Assembly (NCBI GenBank): GCA_021299375.1
Contig: JAJTGR010000033.1
Location: 1-64,000, forward strand
Source of the DNA: Gemmatimonadota bacterium
GTDB lineage: Bacteria > Gemmatimonadota > Gemmatimonadetes > Gemmatimonadales > Gemmatimonadaceae
Length of the DNA: 64,000 nucleotides
Direction: 5' to 3'
Position numbers and translations under genes: made by a program. How positions within the stretch are numbered: the first letter of the stretch is position 1; each line of letters begins with the position of its first letter. The notes under the pieces were generated by a model. That model made no database searches. It was not told the origin of the DNA and saw only the letters and a program-made list of their open reading frames with translations. Positions 44,560 to 52,635 of this stretch are shown here, one piece after another.

Positions 44560-45299
44560 GGCGTCTTGCTCCCCGCCGAGAGCACGGCGCCTCTGGTGAT
44601 GGCCGCCGCGCGGTTGGCGGGGAACGCCGACAGGATCGCCGCTGCCTGCTTGTCACTCATCATGGCGAGGATGGCGCGCACGTCGCCGTCGGTCATCTGG
44701 TCGAGCACCTTGGCGGCATCCTTGGCCGGCATGGCCGCGAAGATCTTCGCGAGGCGCTGCTCGGGGAGCACCGTCTGCAGCGCCGCATCCCGCGCTTCCT
44801 TCACGGTGGCCGCCGCGGCCGCCGTGCTACCCTTGGTCGGCGCGGGGGCCGCGTCCGGTTTGGTGGCCGGCGTCCCGCCTGCCGCACTCGACGTCGCCGC
44901 CATGCTGGCTACCGCGCTCGGGGGCGCCGCCTTCGTGGCGGCCGGACCCGGCGCCGCCTTGGGCTCGGGTTTCGGCGCCGCCTTCGTCCCGTGTTCCGCC
45001 GCCGGCGCCGTGTGCGCATCGGCAAGTCCCTTGCGCGCGGTCTCGAGCGCCCGCAGGCTGTCGGCGGGCGTCATCGGCAAGGCGGGTTCGTGGCCCGCGG
45101 CGTCGTGTGCCGTGGCGCTGCTGTCGTGGGCGGTGGAGTCACCGTGCGCGGTCGAATCTGCCGCGTGCGTGGCGAGGCTATCGGCAATTCGCGCAGAGTC
45201 GACGGCGAACTTTGCCGAGGCGCGCATGTACGCGTACCCCGATCCGCCGCCGAGACCGGCGAGCAGACCAATGGCGATGGGGATGATCAATGCTTTCAT
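44556..45299 (-). CDS. MotE-like flagellar protein with MgtE N-terminal-type domain
   Basis: A 247-residue protein with an N-terminal membrane helix (MKALIIPIAIGLLAGLGGG), a long Ala/Pro/His-rich middle (about 45-165), and a helical C-terminal domain (LPEQRLAKIFAAMPAKDAAKVLDQMTDGDVRAILAMM). The C-terminal domain resembles the MgtE intracellular domain of MotE/YlxF proteins found between fliJ and fliK. In other bacteria MotE acts as a MotC chaperone, but no motC is seen here, so the role is uncertain. It overlaps both neighbours by four bases. Confidence 0.8.
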   Translation of the reverse strand: MKALIIPIAIGLLAGLGGGSGYAYMRASAKFAVDSARIADSLATHAADSTAHGDSTAHDSSATAHDAAGHEPALPMTPADSLRALETARKGLADAHTAPAAEHGTKAAPKPEPKAAPGPAATKAAPPSAVASMAATSSAAGGTPATKPDAAPAPTKGSTAAAAATVKEARDAALQTVLPEQRLAKIFAAMPAKDAAKVLDQMTDGDVRAILAMMSDKQAAAILSAFPANRAAAITRGAVLSAGSKTP

Positions 45300-45802
45300 C
45301 GAGGCGATCCGTCACGGTGAGAGTCGCGGCCGGCGGGTTCGCCGTCGCGTGCGTCCTTCGTGTCCTGCGTGCGTGTGTACTTCGCGAGTGCCACTTCATC
45401 CATCTGCACCCGATCCTTCTGGGCCTCGTCGGTACGCCAGGCATGGGCATGGCGCTCCTTGAGGCGATCGAGCACTCGGCGGTCGCGGGCGGCGCTGTCG
45501 AGCAGGGCCCGGGCCTCCTGCACACCGGCGTCGGCGTGCTTCACCACGTCGCTGGCGACCACCAACCGTTCGTCGAGAGAAGCGAGAACCGTGCCAAGCT
45601 GGTGCAGGTGCCCCACGCGCGGCGCGCGCTGCGTGGCGGTGTGCAGCTGCGTGTGGGATTCGTCGCGCACGGCAGCGAGCGCGTCGCGCGCCCGCGCCGC
45701 CGTCTCGGCGCGTTCGCGCGCGGCGGCGAGTTCCCTCGCCTTCACCTGCTCATGCTGGGCACGCAGTTCGAGAATGCGCTGCAGCCGGAAGTTGAATGCC
45801 AT
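45296..45802 (-). CDS. fliJ: Flagellar export protein FliJ
   Basis: A 168-residue coiled-coil protein (FRLQRILELRAQHEQVKARELAAARERAET at the start, a long heptad helix hairpin after it), typical of FliJ, the stalk of the FliI ATPase ring. Its ATG directly follows the fliI stop. The C-terminal 35 residues are charged and probably disordered. Confidence 0.9.
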   Translation of the reverse strand: MAFNFRLQRILELRAQHEQVKARELAAARERAETAARARDALAAVRDESHTQLHTATQRAPRVGHLHQLGTVLASLDERLVVASDVVKHADAGVQEARALLDSAARDRRVLDRLKERHAHAWRTDEAQKDRVQMDEVALAKYTRTQDTKDARDGEPAGRDSHRDGSPR

Positions 45803-47176
45803 TTACCGTCTCTGGACCGACGCCTCGATCGATTCGGCGATCTGCGTCAGCGCTGCGTACGTATCACCGTAGAGTGTGGTCTCGTCGGGACGCTGCTGGA
45901 GGAACTCGAGCACCTGATGCCGATAGCTGATCGCGGCATCCACATAGGGGTCACTGCCCCGCTGGTAGGCGCCGACCATGATGAGATCTTCCTTCTCGCG
46001 ATACGCGGCTTCGAGCCGCAGCATGGCGCGGCCGGCACGTCGTTGGCCCTCGTTGGTGATGAGGTCTCTGACGCGGCTCTTGGAGTCGAGCACGTCGATC
46101 GCCGGGAAGTGGTTTTGGGCCGCCAGGCGGCGCGTGAGCACGATGTGCCCGTCGAGAATCGAGCGCGTGGCGTCGGCCACCGGCTCGTTGAAGTCGTCGC
46201 CGTCGACGAGGACGGTGTAAACGCCGGTGATGCCGCCGCGTTCGCCGTTGCCGGCGCGTTCGAGCAGCCGCGGCAGGTTGGCGAACACCGATGGCGGATA
46301 CCCCTTGGTCGTGGGCGGCTCGCCGGTGGCGAGGCCGATCTCACGCCAGGCCATCGCCACGCGCGTCACGGAGTCCACCATGAGCAGCACCTGCTTCCCC
46401 TGATCGCGGAAGTACTCGGCGATGGCCGTCGCCACCAAGGCGCCGCGGGCACGCACGAGGGCGGCCTGGTCCCCGGTGGCCACGATCACGACCGAGCGCG
46501 CCAGTCCCTCCGGGCCCAGCGAATGCTCGAGGAATTCCCGCACTTCGCGACCACGCTCGCCGAGCAGCGCGATCACGTTGACATCAGCCTGCGCGTGCCG
46601 GGCGATCATGCCCAGCATGGTGGACTTGCCCACGCCGGAGCCGGCGAAGATGCCGACGCGCTGACCACGGCCGATGGTGAGCAGGCCGTCGATGGCGCGG
46701 ACGCCTGTCTCCAGCGGCCGGTCGATGGTCTCGCGGACGAGCGGATTGGGCGGCTCGGCGGAGAGCGACACCCGTTCGATGGTGTCGATCTTGCCCTTGC
46801 CATCGATGGGATGCCCGAGGCCATTCAGCACGCGCCCGAGCAGGCCGGGGCCCACGTCCACGCCGAACGTGCGGCCGAGTGGCTGCACACTGGCGCCGGC
46901 ATGAAGGCCATCCAGTTCCCCGAGCGGCATGAGCAGCACGCTGCGCTCGTTGAATCCCACCACTTCCGCGAGCACCGAACGTTCGCGTGCGTGGTTGGTG
47001 ATGCGGCAGAGTGACCCGAGCCCCACCTCGATCCCGGTGGCCTCGACGACAAGCCCCACCACCCGCGTCACGCGTCCGTAGGAGCCGAAACGCTCGGTGC
47101 GGGCCAGGCGATCGGTGAGGCAGTCGATGACCGTGGCGCCGGTACCGGGCGCTGCCGGGACGGTCGGCATGCTCAT
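45803..47176 (-). CDS. fliI: Flagellum-specific ATPase FliI
   Basis: A 457-residue export ATPase. The Walker A motif GSGVGKST is at 179-186, the Walker B region is KQVLLMVDSVTRVAMAWREIG, and ATGEPPTTKGYPPSVFANLPRLLERAGNG is the conserved FliI/SctN segment. It unfolds and delivers export substrates with FliH and FliJ. Its ATG overlaps the fliH stop by four bases. Confidence 0.97.
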   Translation of the reverse strand: MSMPTVPAAPGTGATVIDCLTDRLARTERFGSYGRVTRVVGLVVEATGIEVGLGSLCRITNHARERSVLAEVVGFNERSVLLMPLGELDGLHAGASVQPLGRTFGVDVGPGLLGRVLNGLGHPIDGKGKIDTIERVSLSAEPPNPLVRETIDRPLETGVRAIDGLLTIGRGQRVGIFAGSGVGKSTMLGMIARHAQADVNVIALLGERGREVREFLEHSLGPEGLARSVVIVATGDQAALVRARGALVATAIAEYFRDQGKQVLLMVDSVTRVAMAWREIGLATGEPPTTKGYPPSVFANLPRLLERAGNGERGGITGVYTVLVDGDDFNEPVADATRSILDGHIVLTRRLAAQNHFPAIDVLDSKSRVRDLITNEGQRRAGRAMLRLEAAYREKEDLIMVGAYQRGSDPYVDAAISYRHQVLEFLQQRPDETTLYGDTYAALTQIAESIEASVQRR

Positions 47177-47841
47177 GCCTGTACGCCGGCGAGGGCGCGG
47201 TACGCGCGTTCGAGGGCGGTGTCGACACGGCCGTCGATGATGCGTTCCCGACCCTCGGTCAGGCAGCCGCCGCGCTGGATGGTCGTGTCGGCAATCCAGC
47301 GCAATGTGCGCCAGCTGCCCCCATCCTGCTGCAGCGCCGAGCGGCAGGCCGCGAGGTCATCGGGGTGCAGGCGGATGGTGACTTCCTGGTCCACGGGGTA
47401 CTGCTCGACGAGCGAGGCCACGAGGTCCGCCACGAACGACGGGTCGGCCTGGATCTCGCGCTGCAAGACATGCCGGGCCACGATGATCGCCATCGCGGCG
47501 ATGTTCTCCTCGGCGTTGGCCAGCCAGCGCGACTCGTGCAGCTGTACCGACTGCGTGGCGCTCGCGAGCGCCGTCAGGGCGCGCGCGAGCGTTTCGTCGA
47601 GGGTGGCCTGGGCCGCGCGTTCCGCATCGGCGCGGCCACGCGCATAGGCCTCCGCCTCGATGCGGGCGCATTCCGCTTCGAGCCGTGCGTCGTAGGCCGC
47701 GGCGATGTCGTCGACCGACACCGCCGGTGCCTCGTCGGCGGCGGGCGCCGGGTCCGGCACCTCGCCGTCAAACACGTCCGTTGTGAACTCGTCCAGCGAC
47801 CAGGGAGCGGCGTGCATGCGGCCCGCGTCAGACGATGACAT
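47173..47841 (-). CDS. fliH: Flagellar assembly protein FliH
   Basis: A 222-residue regulator of FliI. The acidic, Ala-rich N-terminus, a coiled-coil-like helix (AAAYDARLEAECARIEAEAYARGRADAERAAQ) with few glycine repeats, and the C-terminal domain (ARHVLQREIQADPSFVADLVASLV, VTIRLHPDDLAACR, GGCLTEGRERIIDGRVDTALER) identify it. ATG 47841 overlaps the fliG end by 14 bases; ATG 47817 is an alternative without overlap. Confidence 0.92.
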   Translation of the reverse strand: MSSSDAGRMHAAPWSLDEFTTDVFDGEVPDPAPAADEAPAVSVDDIAAAYDARLEAECARIEAEAYARGRADAERAAQATLDETLARALTALASATQSVQLHESRWLANAEENIAAMAIIVARHVLQREIQADPSFVADLVASLVEQYPVDQEVTIRLHPDDLAACRSALQQDGGSWRTLRWIADTTIQRGGCLTEGRERIIDGRVDTALERAYRALAGVQA

Positions 47842-48871
47842 CGTCGGACCCGGCGCTCAGCACGATCTCGCCGGTCTCCTCGAGTGCCCGCACCTTCGAG
47901 ACGATGTCCGTCTGGGCGGCCTCGACGTCGCGCATCTTGACCGGACCAAGGTACTCGATCTCCTCCTTGAGCCCCGCCACGGCGCGTTGCGACATCGTGC
48001 CCATGATCTTCTGCTTGAGCTCGGGGCTGGCCGCCTTGAGTGCCAGCGCGAGCTGCTTGACGTCCACCTCGCGCAGCAGGCGCTGCAGCGACTTGTCGTC
48101 GAGCGAGGACAGATCCTCGAAGACGAACATGAGGTTCTTGATCTGGTCGCTGAGGTGCGGGTCCTTCTCGCACACCAGGTCGAGCACTTCTTTCTCGAGT
48201 GCGGTATTCACGAGGTTGAGCACGGCGGCGACGGCCGCCGGGCCGCCGACGCTCGACATGCCCTGCGCGAACGCGAGATTCGCCTCGTTGCCGATGGCGC
48301 GCTCGACGAGCGCGATCATCTCGGGGGAGACCTTCTCCATCTTGGCAATGCGGAACATGACCTCACCGCCGAGCGCCGGATCGAACTCGCGCAGGATGGC
48401 GGCCACCTGGGCCGGGTCGAGGTGAGCCATGATGAGCGCGATGGTCTGCGGGTGCTCGTTGCGCAGCGTGCTGCCCAGCTGCTGGGGATCGGCGCGGCGC
48501 AGCCGCCCGAAGCGGTCGCTGTCCGCCAGCTGACCCTGAATACGCTTGAGGATGTGGTGGGCCTTGTCCGGGCCGAACGCCTTCTCCAGCACGTCCTTGG
48601 CGAACTCCACGCCGCCGGCGCTGAGCGAATCGACGCCGAGCGTGAGCTCGAGCCATTCGGTGAGCACGGCGTCGATGGTCGGCTGCGGGACGCGATCGAG
48701 CTGCGCCATCTCGAGGGCCACGACCTCGGCCTCGTCGGGGTGCAGCGAGCCCGTGAGCTTGGCGGCGGCTTCCGCCCCGATCGCCATGCACAGGATGGCG
48801 ACCTTCTGGCGGCCGGAGAGCCGTTCCGGGGCGTACTTGTCGGAGCTGTTCGTGCGCGCGAGTGCGATCAT
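47828..48871 (-). CDS. fliG: Flagellar motor switch protein FliG
   Basis: A 347-residue rotor protein. Typical features are LSGRQKVAILCMAIGAEAAAKL at the N-terminus, the EHPQTIALIMAHLDPAQVAAILREF motif in the middle, and the torque helix region MFVFEDLSSLDDKSLQRLLREVDVKQLALALKAA with the charged residues that face MotA. It lies 15 bases downstream of fliF, its ring partner. Confidence 0.97.
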   Translation of the reverse strand: MIALARTNSSDKYAPERLSGRQKVAILCMAIGAEAAAKLTGSLHPDEAEVVALEMAQLDRVPQPTIDAVLTEWLELTLGVDSLSAGGVEFAKDVLEKAFGPDKAHHILKRIQGQLADSDRFGRLRRADPQQLGSTLRNEHPQTIALIMAHLDPAQVAAILREFDPALGGEVMFRIAKMEKVSPEMIALVERAIGNEANLAFAQGMSSVGGPAAVAAVLNLVNTALEKEVLDLVCEKDPHLSDQIKNLMFVFEDLSSLDDKSLQRLLREVDVKQLALALKAASPELKQKIMGTMSQRAVAGLKEEIEYLGPVKMRDVEAAQTDIVSKVRALEETGEIVLSAGSDDVIV

Positions 48872-48886
48872 GGGAGATGCGGGGGA

Positions 48887-50566
48887 TTACTGTCGGAGCC
48901 AGGTGCGGACGACCCGCAGGGCGGCTTCGGGACGCTGCTCGACGGTCGCGATGGCCTGCTCGCGCTCGGGCGTAGTCGGAAGGGGCGGGAGGCGAACGGC
49001 AGGACGCTGCTCTTCGAGTTCCTCCTGCTCCTCGTACGCGTCCTCCGCCAGCGCCTGCATGTCCTCCATGGCCTGCTGCATCTGTGTGCTGGCCGGGAGT
49101 TCGGCATACGGCGGTGAGCCGGGCAACGCCTCCGGAGTGGCTGGCACGTCGACCACCACGGGCTTCTTCGGGCGGAGCATCAGCACGGCCGTCAGGGCCA
49201 CGATGAGCAGCACCCCGAGCGCCGCGAGCGCCACGACAGGCTTGGGGTTCGTCTGGATCTTGTCGAGGATGAACTGCGCCCTGCCCACGAAGTCCTTGGG
49301 GATGGCGGTGGCATCGCCCGTGTCCACGCGTGGGGCCGGCATGTCGAAGGGCGCGCTCACCACGGAGATCATGTCACCCCGGGCGGAGTCGACGCCGAGC
49401 GCGTTGCGCACCAGCGCCTCGATGCGGGCCAGTTCTTCCGGCGTGCGTGCCGTGATGATCGGCTGGGGCACGACCGCTGCGGCGGGCGCGGCGGTGGCGC
49501 TGTCGGTCGCCGCACTGTCGGTGGCGGCAGGGGCCGCCGGCAACGCCGGCATGGTGACCTTGTCGGCCACCAGCACGGCGACGGTCAGTTTCTTGAGGTT
49601 GCCGATGGCGCCGCTGAAGGTCTCGACGCTCTTCGTGTTCTCGTAGGTGTTGGCGGTGGTGCTGTAGCCGGCGCCCTGCTGCGGCGTGCTGGGGGTCACC
49701 TCGGCCTTCTGCTCGACACTCAGCGCCTGTTTGTCGGGGTCCACGGCCTGCACCGTGCGCTCGACCTTGTCGAAGTTGATCGAGGCCGCCACCTGCACCC
49801 GGGCATTGCCGCTGCCGACCAGGCTCGAGAGCAGCTTATCGGCCTTCTGCTCCAGGTAGGTCTCGACTTCGCGCTGCACGGCGAGCTGCCGGCTGGAGAG
49901 ACCCGCCACCGAGGTCTCGTCTTCCACGGTCAGTGCCTGACCGCGCTCGTCCACGATGGTGACGTGCTCCGGCTCGAGGCCACCGACGCTGCTGGCCACG
50001 AGGCTGGTAATGCCCTCCACGGTAGCCCGGCGCGGCGTGTCGCCGCCTTCCATCGTCAGCGTGACCGAGGCCTTCGACGGCCGCTCGTTCGCCTTGAACA
50101 GCTGGTCGTCTTCGAGCGCGAGGTGCACCTTCACCGCCTTCACGTTCTTCATCTCGCCGATGGTGCGCTCGAGCTCGCCCTCGAGGGCGCGCCGGTAGTT
50201 CACCTTCTGGGTGAAGTCGGTCATGCCCCAGGTGGGCTTGTCGAACAGCTCGAGGCCGGGGCGACCGGCGTTGGGGATCTCGCCGGCGGCAAGGTCGACG
50301 CGGGCCTTGGCGAGGTCTTCGCTCGGGACCGTGATCGTCGTGCCGTTCGCCGCGAGTTCGTAGGCGATGCCGGCCTCGGTGAGCTTGTCCGTCATCGTCT
50401 TGACGTTCTCCACCGGGATGTCGGTGTAGAGCGGCACCATGGTGGGCTTGGTCGCCCACTGTGACACGCCGAACACCAGGCCGGTCACGATCACGCCAAC
50501 GGCGATGATGGCGACCTGGCGGCCACCGCCGAAGCGGGCCAGCAGCGATTCGAGAGCAGCGTTCAT
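48887..50566 (-). CDS. fliF: Flagellar MS-ring protein FliF
   Basis: A 559-residue inner-membrane ring protein: N-terminal helix (AIIAVGVIVTGLVFGVSQW), ring-building motifs (YTDIPVENVKTMTDKLTEAGI, GLELFDKPTWGMTDFTQKVNYRRALEGELERTI), a second helix near 433-453 (VVALAALGVLLIVALTAVLML), and a C-terminal FliG-binding tail. A Thr/Ala-rich loop near 340-365 is unusual but not disruptive. Confidence 0.97.
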   Translation of the reverse strand: MNAALESLLARFGGGRQVAIIAVGVIVTGLVFGVSQWATKPTMVPLYTDIPVENVKTMTDKLTEAGIAYELAANGTTITVPSEDLAKARVDLAAGEIPNAGRPGLELFDKPTWGMTDFTQKVNYRRALEGELERTIGEMKNVKAVKVHLALEDDQLFKANERPSKASVTLTMEGGDTPRRATVEGITSLVASSVGGLEPEHVTIVDERGQALTVEDETSVAGLSSRQLAVQREVETYLEQKADKLLSSLVGSGNARVQVAASINFDKVERTVQAVDPDKQALSVEQKAEVTPSTPQQGAGYSTTANTYENTKSVETFSGAIGNLKKLTVAVLVADKVTMPALPAAPAATDSAATDSATAAPAAAVVPQPIITARTPEELARIEALVRNALGVDSARGDMISVVSAPFDMPAPRVDTGDATAIPKDFVGRAQFILDKIQTNPKPVVALAALGVLLIVALTAVLMLRPKKPVVVDVPATPEALPGSPPYAELPASTQMQQAMEDMQALAEDAYEEQEELEEQRPAVRLPPLPTTPEREQAIATVEQRPEAALRVVRTWLRQ

Positions 50567-50578
50567 CGGGGCGCCGGA

Positions 50579-50893
50579 TCAGGTCTGCATGCTGATCACG
50601 CTGCGGTAGGCCTCGATGACCTTGTTCCGCAGCTCGATGAGCAGGTCGAGGGCAATGCCGGCTTCCTCGCTCGCGGCCATCACCTGGTGCAGCTCGACGT
50701 TTTCCCCGTTGGCAAACCGCTTGACGAGGTCGCCCGCATGATCGCGGGTGTCCGAGACCTCGTTGATCGCGCGGGTGAGCGTCTTGCCGAAGGAGTTGTC
50801 GCTCGGGCCCGTGATGGGCACCGGCGTCGTCAGGGCGCGATCCTGGCCGAATTCGGGGAGAGACCGCGTGAGGAGGTCGAGCCGTGTCTGCAT
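50579..50893 (-). CDS. fliE: Flagellar hook-basal body protein FliE
   Basis: A 104-residue rod/MS-ring adaptor. The C-terminal two-thirds match FliE (SFGKTLTRAINEVSDTRDHAGDLVKRFANGENVELHQVM, then EEAGIALDLLIELRNKVIEAYRSVISMQ). ATG 50893 gives the standard length. It sits just upstream of fliF, its docking partner. Confidence 0.94.
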   Translation of the reverse strand: MQTRLDLLTRSLPEFGQDRALTTPVPITGPSDNSFGKTLTRAINEVSDTRDHAGDLVKRFANGENVELHQVMAASEEAGIALDLLIELRNKVIEAYRSVISMQT

Positions 50894-50934
50894 GAGGAGG
50901 GTCGGGTCGGAAGCGGGAACCGTGAGGCGGCGAA

Positions 50935-51309
50935 TCAGGCGCGCACGTCGAGGCGCACACCGCGCGCGACCGGCGGCGGCGGATTGGTGACAGCCTTGAT
51001 GCGGCTGTAGGTGAGCGGGCCGAGGGCGGCGGTCTTGGCGAAGAAGTTCCGCTCCTCGCTCGTCAGCACGCTCCAAAGCGTCGGGTCGGTGCCCGGCGGC
51101 GCCTCGGCCGGCACCACGCCCTGGGCGGTGCTCTGCCCCGCGATGGGGGCCTGCGGCTTGAGCGCCGCCTGGCTCGCGCGCGCCTGCGGCGTGGCCAGCG
51201 CCGCGCGATCGAGGCCCTGATGGCCCGTGTTCTGTGCGCGGGCCGGCTCGGTGCGCGTGGCGCCGAGGTTCGGAAGCAGCGGCGAATTGTTGACGGGGGC
51301 GATGCTCAT
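50935..51309 (-). CDS. Flagellar-locus protein of unknown function (between flgC and fliE)
   Basis: A 124-residue protein that is not part of the standard flagellar set. The first 75 residues are Ala/Pro/Gln-rich and probably disordered. The second half holds a compact stretch, GTDPTLWSVLTSEERNFFAKTAALGPLTYSR, that looks conserved and helical. It has no signal peptide or membrane helix. Being inside the flgB-to-flgE unit it is almost surely expressed with rod proteins, and could be an export chaperone, a rod adaptor or an exported part. I do not recognise it. Confidence 0.7.
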   Translation of the reverse strand: MSIAPVNNSPLLPNLGATRTEPARAQNTGHQGLDRAALATPQARASQAALKPQAPIAGQSTAQGVVPAEAPPGTDPTLWSVLTSEERNFFAKTAALGPLTYSRIKAVTNPPPPVARGVRLDVRA

Positions 51310-51434
51310 GGGACTGGTCGGTTGCAGCGGGAGAAGAAGTGGCGGCGGGCGGGAGTCGATGTGAGGTCAGAAAGGAGGAGGAAGAGGCGACCTCACACCG
51401 ACTCCCGGACCCGCCGCGAACGACGTCGGGGGCG

Positions 51435-52052
51435 TCAGATGTCGAGCGCGGCGCGGAGCATCGACTTGGTGGTCTGGAAGACCGAGGCGTTGGCTTCGTA
51501 CATGCGCTTGGCATCCATGAGCTTTACGAGCTCCTGCGCGGTGTCGACGTCGGGATAGCGCACGTAGCCGTTGGCGTCGGCATCGGGGTGCCCGGGTTCG
51601 TACTGCAGGCGACCTTCCCCCTGATCTTCGGCGATGCCTGCCACGCGCACGCCGTACTCGCTGCCGATCGGTCCGTTCACGCCACCGGTCATCGGCAGCA
51701 CGGGGACCACAATGGGCTTCGGACCGTCTTCCATGACCGGTGGCTGGCCAGGGGGAGCACCGAACACCCCGTTGGCAGCCGACCCGAGCGACTGAGCCGA
51801 GGGGTTGCCGGGATTGAAGAGGGCGTTCTGCGCCGTGGCGGCTTCGAGCACGACGTCGCGCCGCTTGTACGGGGCGCCGTCGGGGCCTCGGGTCACGTCG
51901 GCGTTGGCCAGATTCTGCGCGATCGTTTCCATGCGCTGGCGCTGCGCGGACAGGCCGCTGGCGGCGATACCCATGGACTTGAACATCGGGCGCACGACCT
52001 GCTGCCCCGGGATCGGGAGCAGTGGCGGGACGCGAACGGGATTGACGGGCAT
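51435..52052 (-). CDS. flgC: Flagellar proximal rod protein FlgC, enlarged
   Basis: A 205-residue rod protein. N-terminal MGIAASGLSAQRQRMETIAQNLANADVTRGPDGAPYKRR and C-terminal YPDVDTAQELVKLMDAKRMYEANASVFQTTKSMLRAALDI identify FlgC. It is longer than the usual 130-140 residues, through a 22-residue N-terminal extension (the alternative ATG at 51986 would remove it) and an insertion of about 45 residues rich in Pro and Gly around 90-135. ATG 52052 overlaps the flgB stop. Confidence 0.92.
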   Translation of the reverse strand: MPVNPVRVPPLLPIPGQQVVRPMFKSMGIAASGLSAQRQRMETIAQNLANADVTRGPDGAPYKRRDVVLEAATAQNALFNPGNPSAQSLGSAANGVFGAPPGQPPVMEDGPKPIVVPVLPMTGGVNGPIGSEYGVRVAGIAEDQGEGRLQYEPGHPDADANGYVRYPDVDTAQELVKLMDAKRMYEANASVFQTTKSMLRAALDI

Positions 52053-52354
52053 CAGCTCGCCCCTCCGCCCTTGATGGCGTTCCGCAGGCTGGCGTAGGTC
52101 TTTTCGAGGAGGCGCGAGGTGGCGAGGAAGCGCAACTGCTCGTCGGCGAGGGCCACCATCTCGTCTTCCACATTCACCGGGTTGATGCCGGCCTGGGTGT
52201 TCCCGCGGGACGCCTCGAGGGCAAACCCGTCGCTGTTCTGCAGGGTTGCCTTGGAGACGCGATCGGCGATGCTGCGCGAGCGCTCCACGCTCCGGTCGAG
52301 TGACGACTTGAGCTGCGGGGCCGATGTGACGCGATCGAAGAGTCCAAAGAGCAT
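52052..52354 (-). CDS. flgB: Flagellar proximal rod protein FlgB
   Basis: A 100-residue rod protein, somewhat shorter than common 130-residue forms. It has NTQAGINPVNVEDEMVALADEQLRFLATSRLLEKTYASLRNAI, the FlgB C-terminal helix. The N-terminal helix is less typical. The ATG at 52354 is first in the longest flagellar unit (flgB to flgE), 44 bases from a sigma54 promoter. Confidence 0.92.
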   Translation of the reverse strand: MLFGLFDRVTSAPQLKSSLDRSVERSRSIADRVSKATLQNSDGFALEASRGNTQAGINPVNVEDEMVALADEQLRFLATSRLLEKTYASLRNAIKGGGAS

Positions 52355-52398
52355 CTGGCGGTCCGGAGTGAATGGACGAGGAATTCCGGTGTTGCTCA

Positions 52399-52415
52399 AA
52401 GCAATGGGTGGGCCA
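52399..52415 (-). promoter_or_regulatory. Sigma54 (RpoN) promoter of the flgB unit
   Basis: The minus strand reads TGGCCCACCCATTGCTT, with GG and GC 10 bases apart and two differences from consensus. It is nearly identical to the flgF promoter. Transcription would start near 52389, about 35 bases before the flgB ATG. Confidence 0.8.
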
Positions 52416-52536
52416 GCGTGGGGTGGTTTCGGGATTCGTGCTGCCGGTTGCTGGCTAAAGTGTTCTTCTGTAATGATTTGGGCGGCTAGCTGCGGGTTGG
52501 GCGCAGCGGCGAGGCGCCGCTCACGGACACGACAAG

Positions 52537-52569
52537 AACCGACCGGCGGGAAATTCCTGCCGGTCGGTT
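52537..52569 (-). terminator. Hairpin after the sigma54 activator gene
   Basis: A perfect 11-base-pair inverted repeat (arms 52537-52547 and 52559-52569) lies 67 bases past the stop of the regulator gene, with TCTTGTCG following on the minus strand. It probably separates that gene from the flgB unit. Confidence 0.6.
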
Positions 52570-52635
52570 GGTGATCCAAGTTGCCGAGTTGAGGCCGGGC
52601 GCCGGGGCGGCGGGGAATGCCGGAGGGCGCGCGGG

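Noticed and set aside
45290-47014. A 574-codon open frame on the plus strand opposite fliJ and fliI
   Set aside because: Antisense shadow; FliI and FliJ on the other strand are unmistakable.
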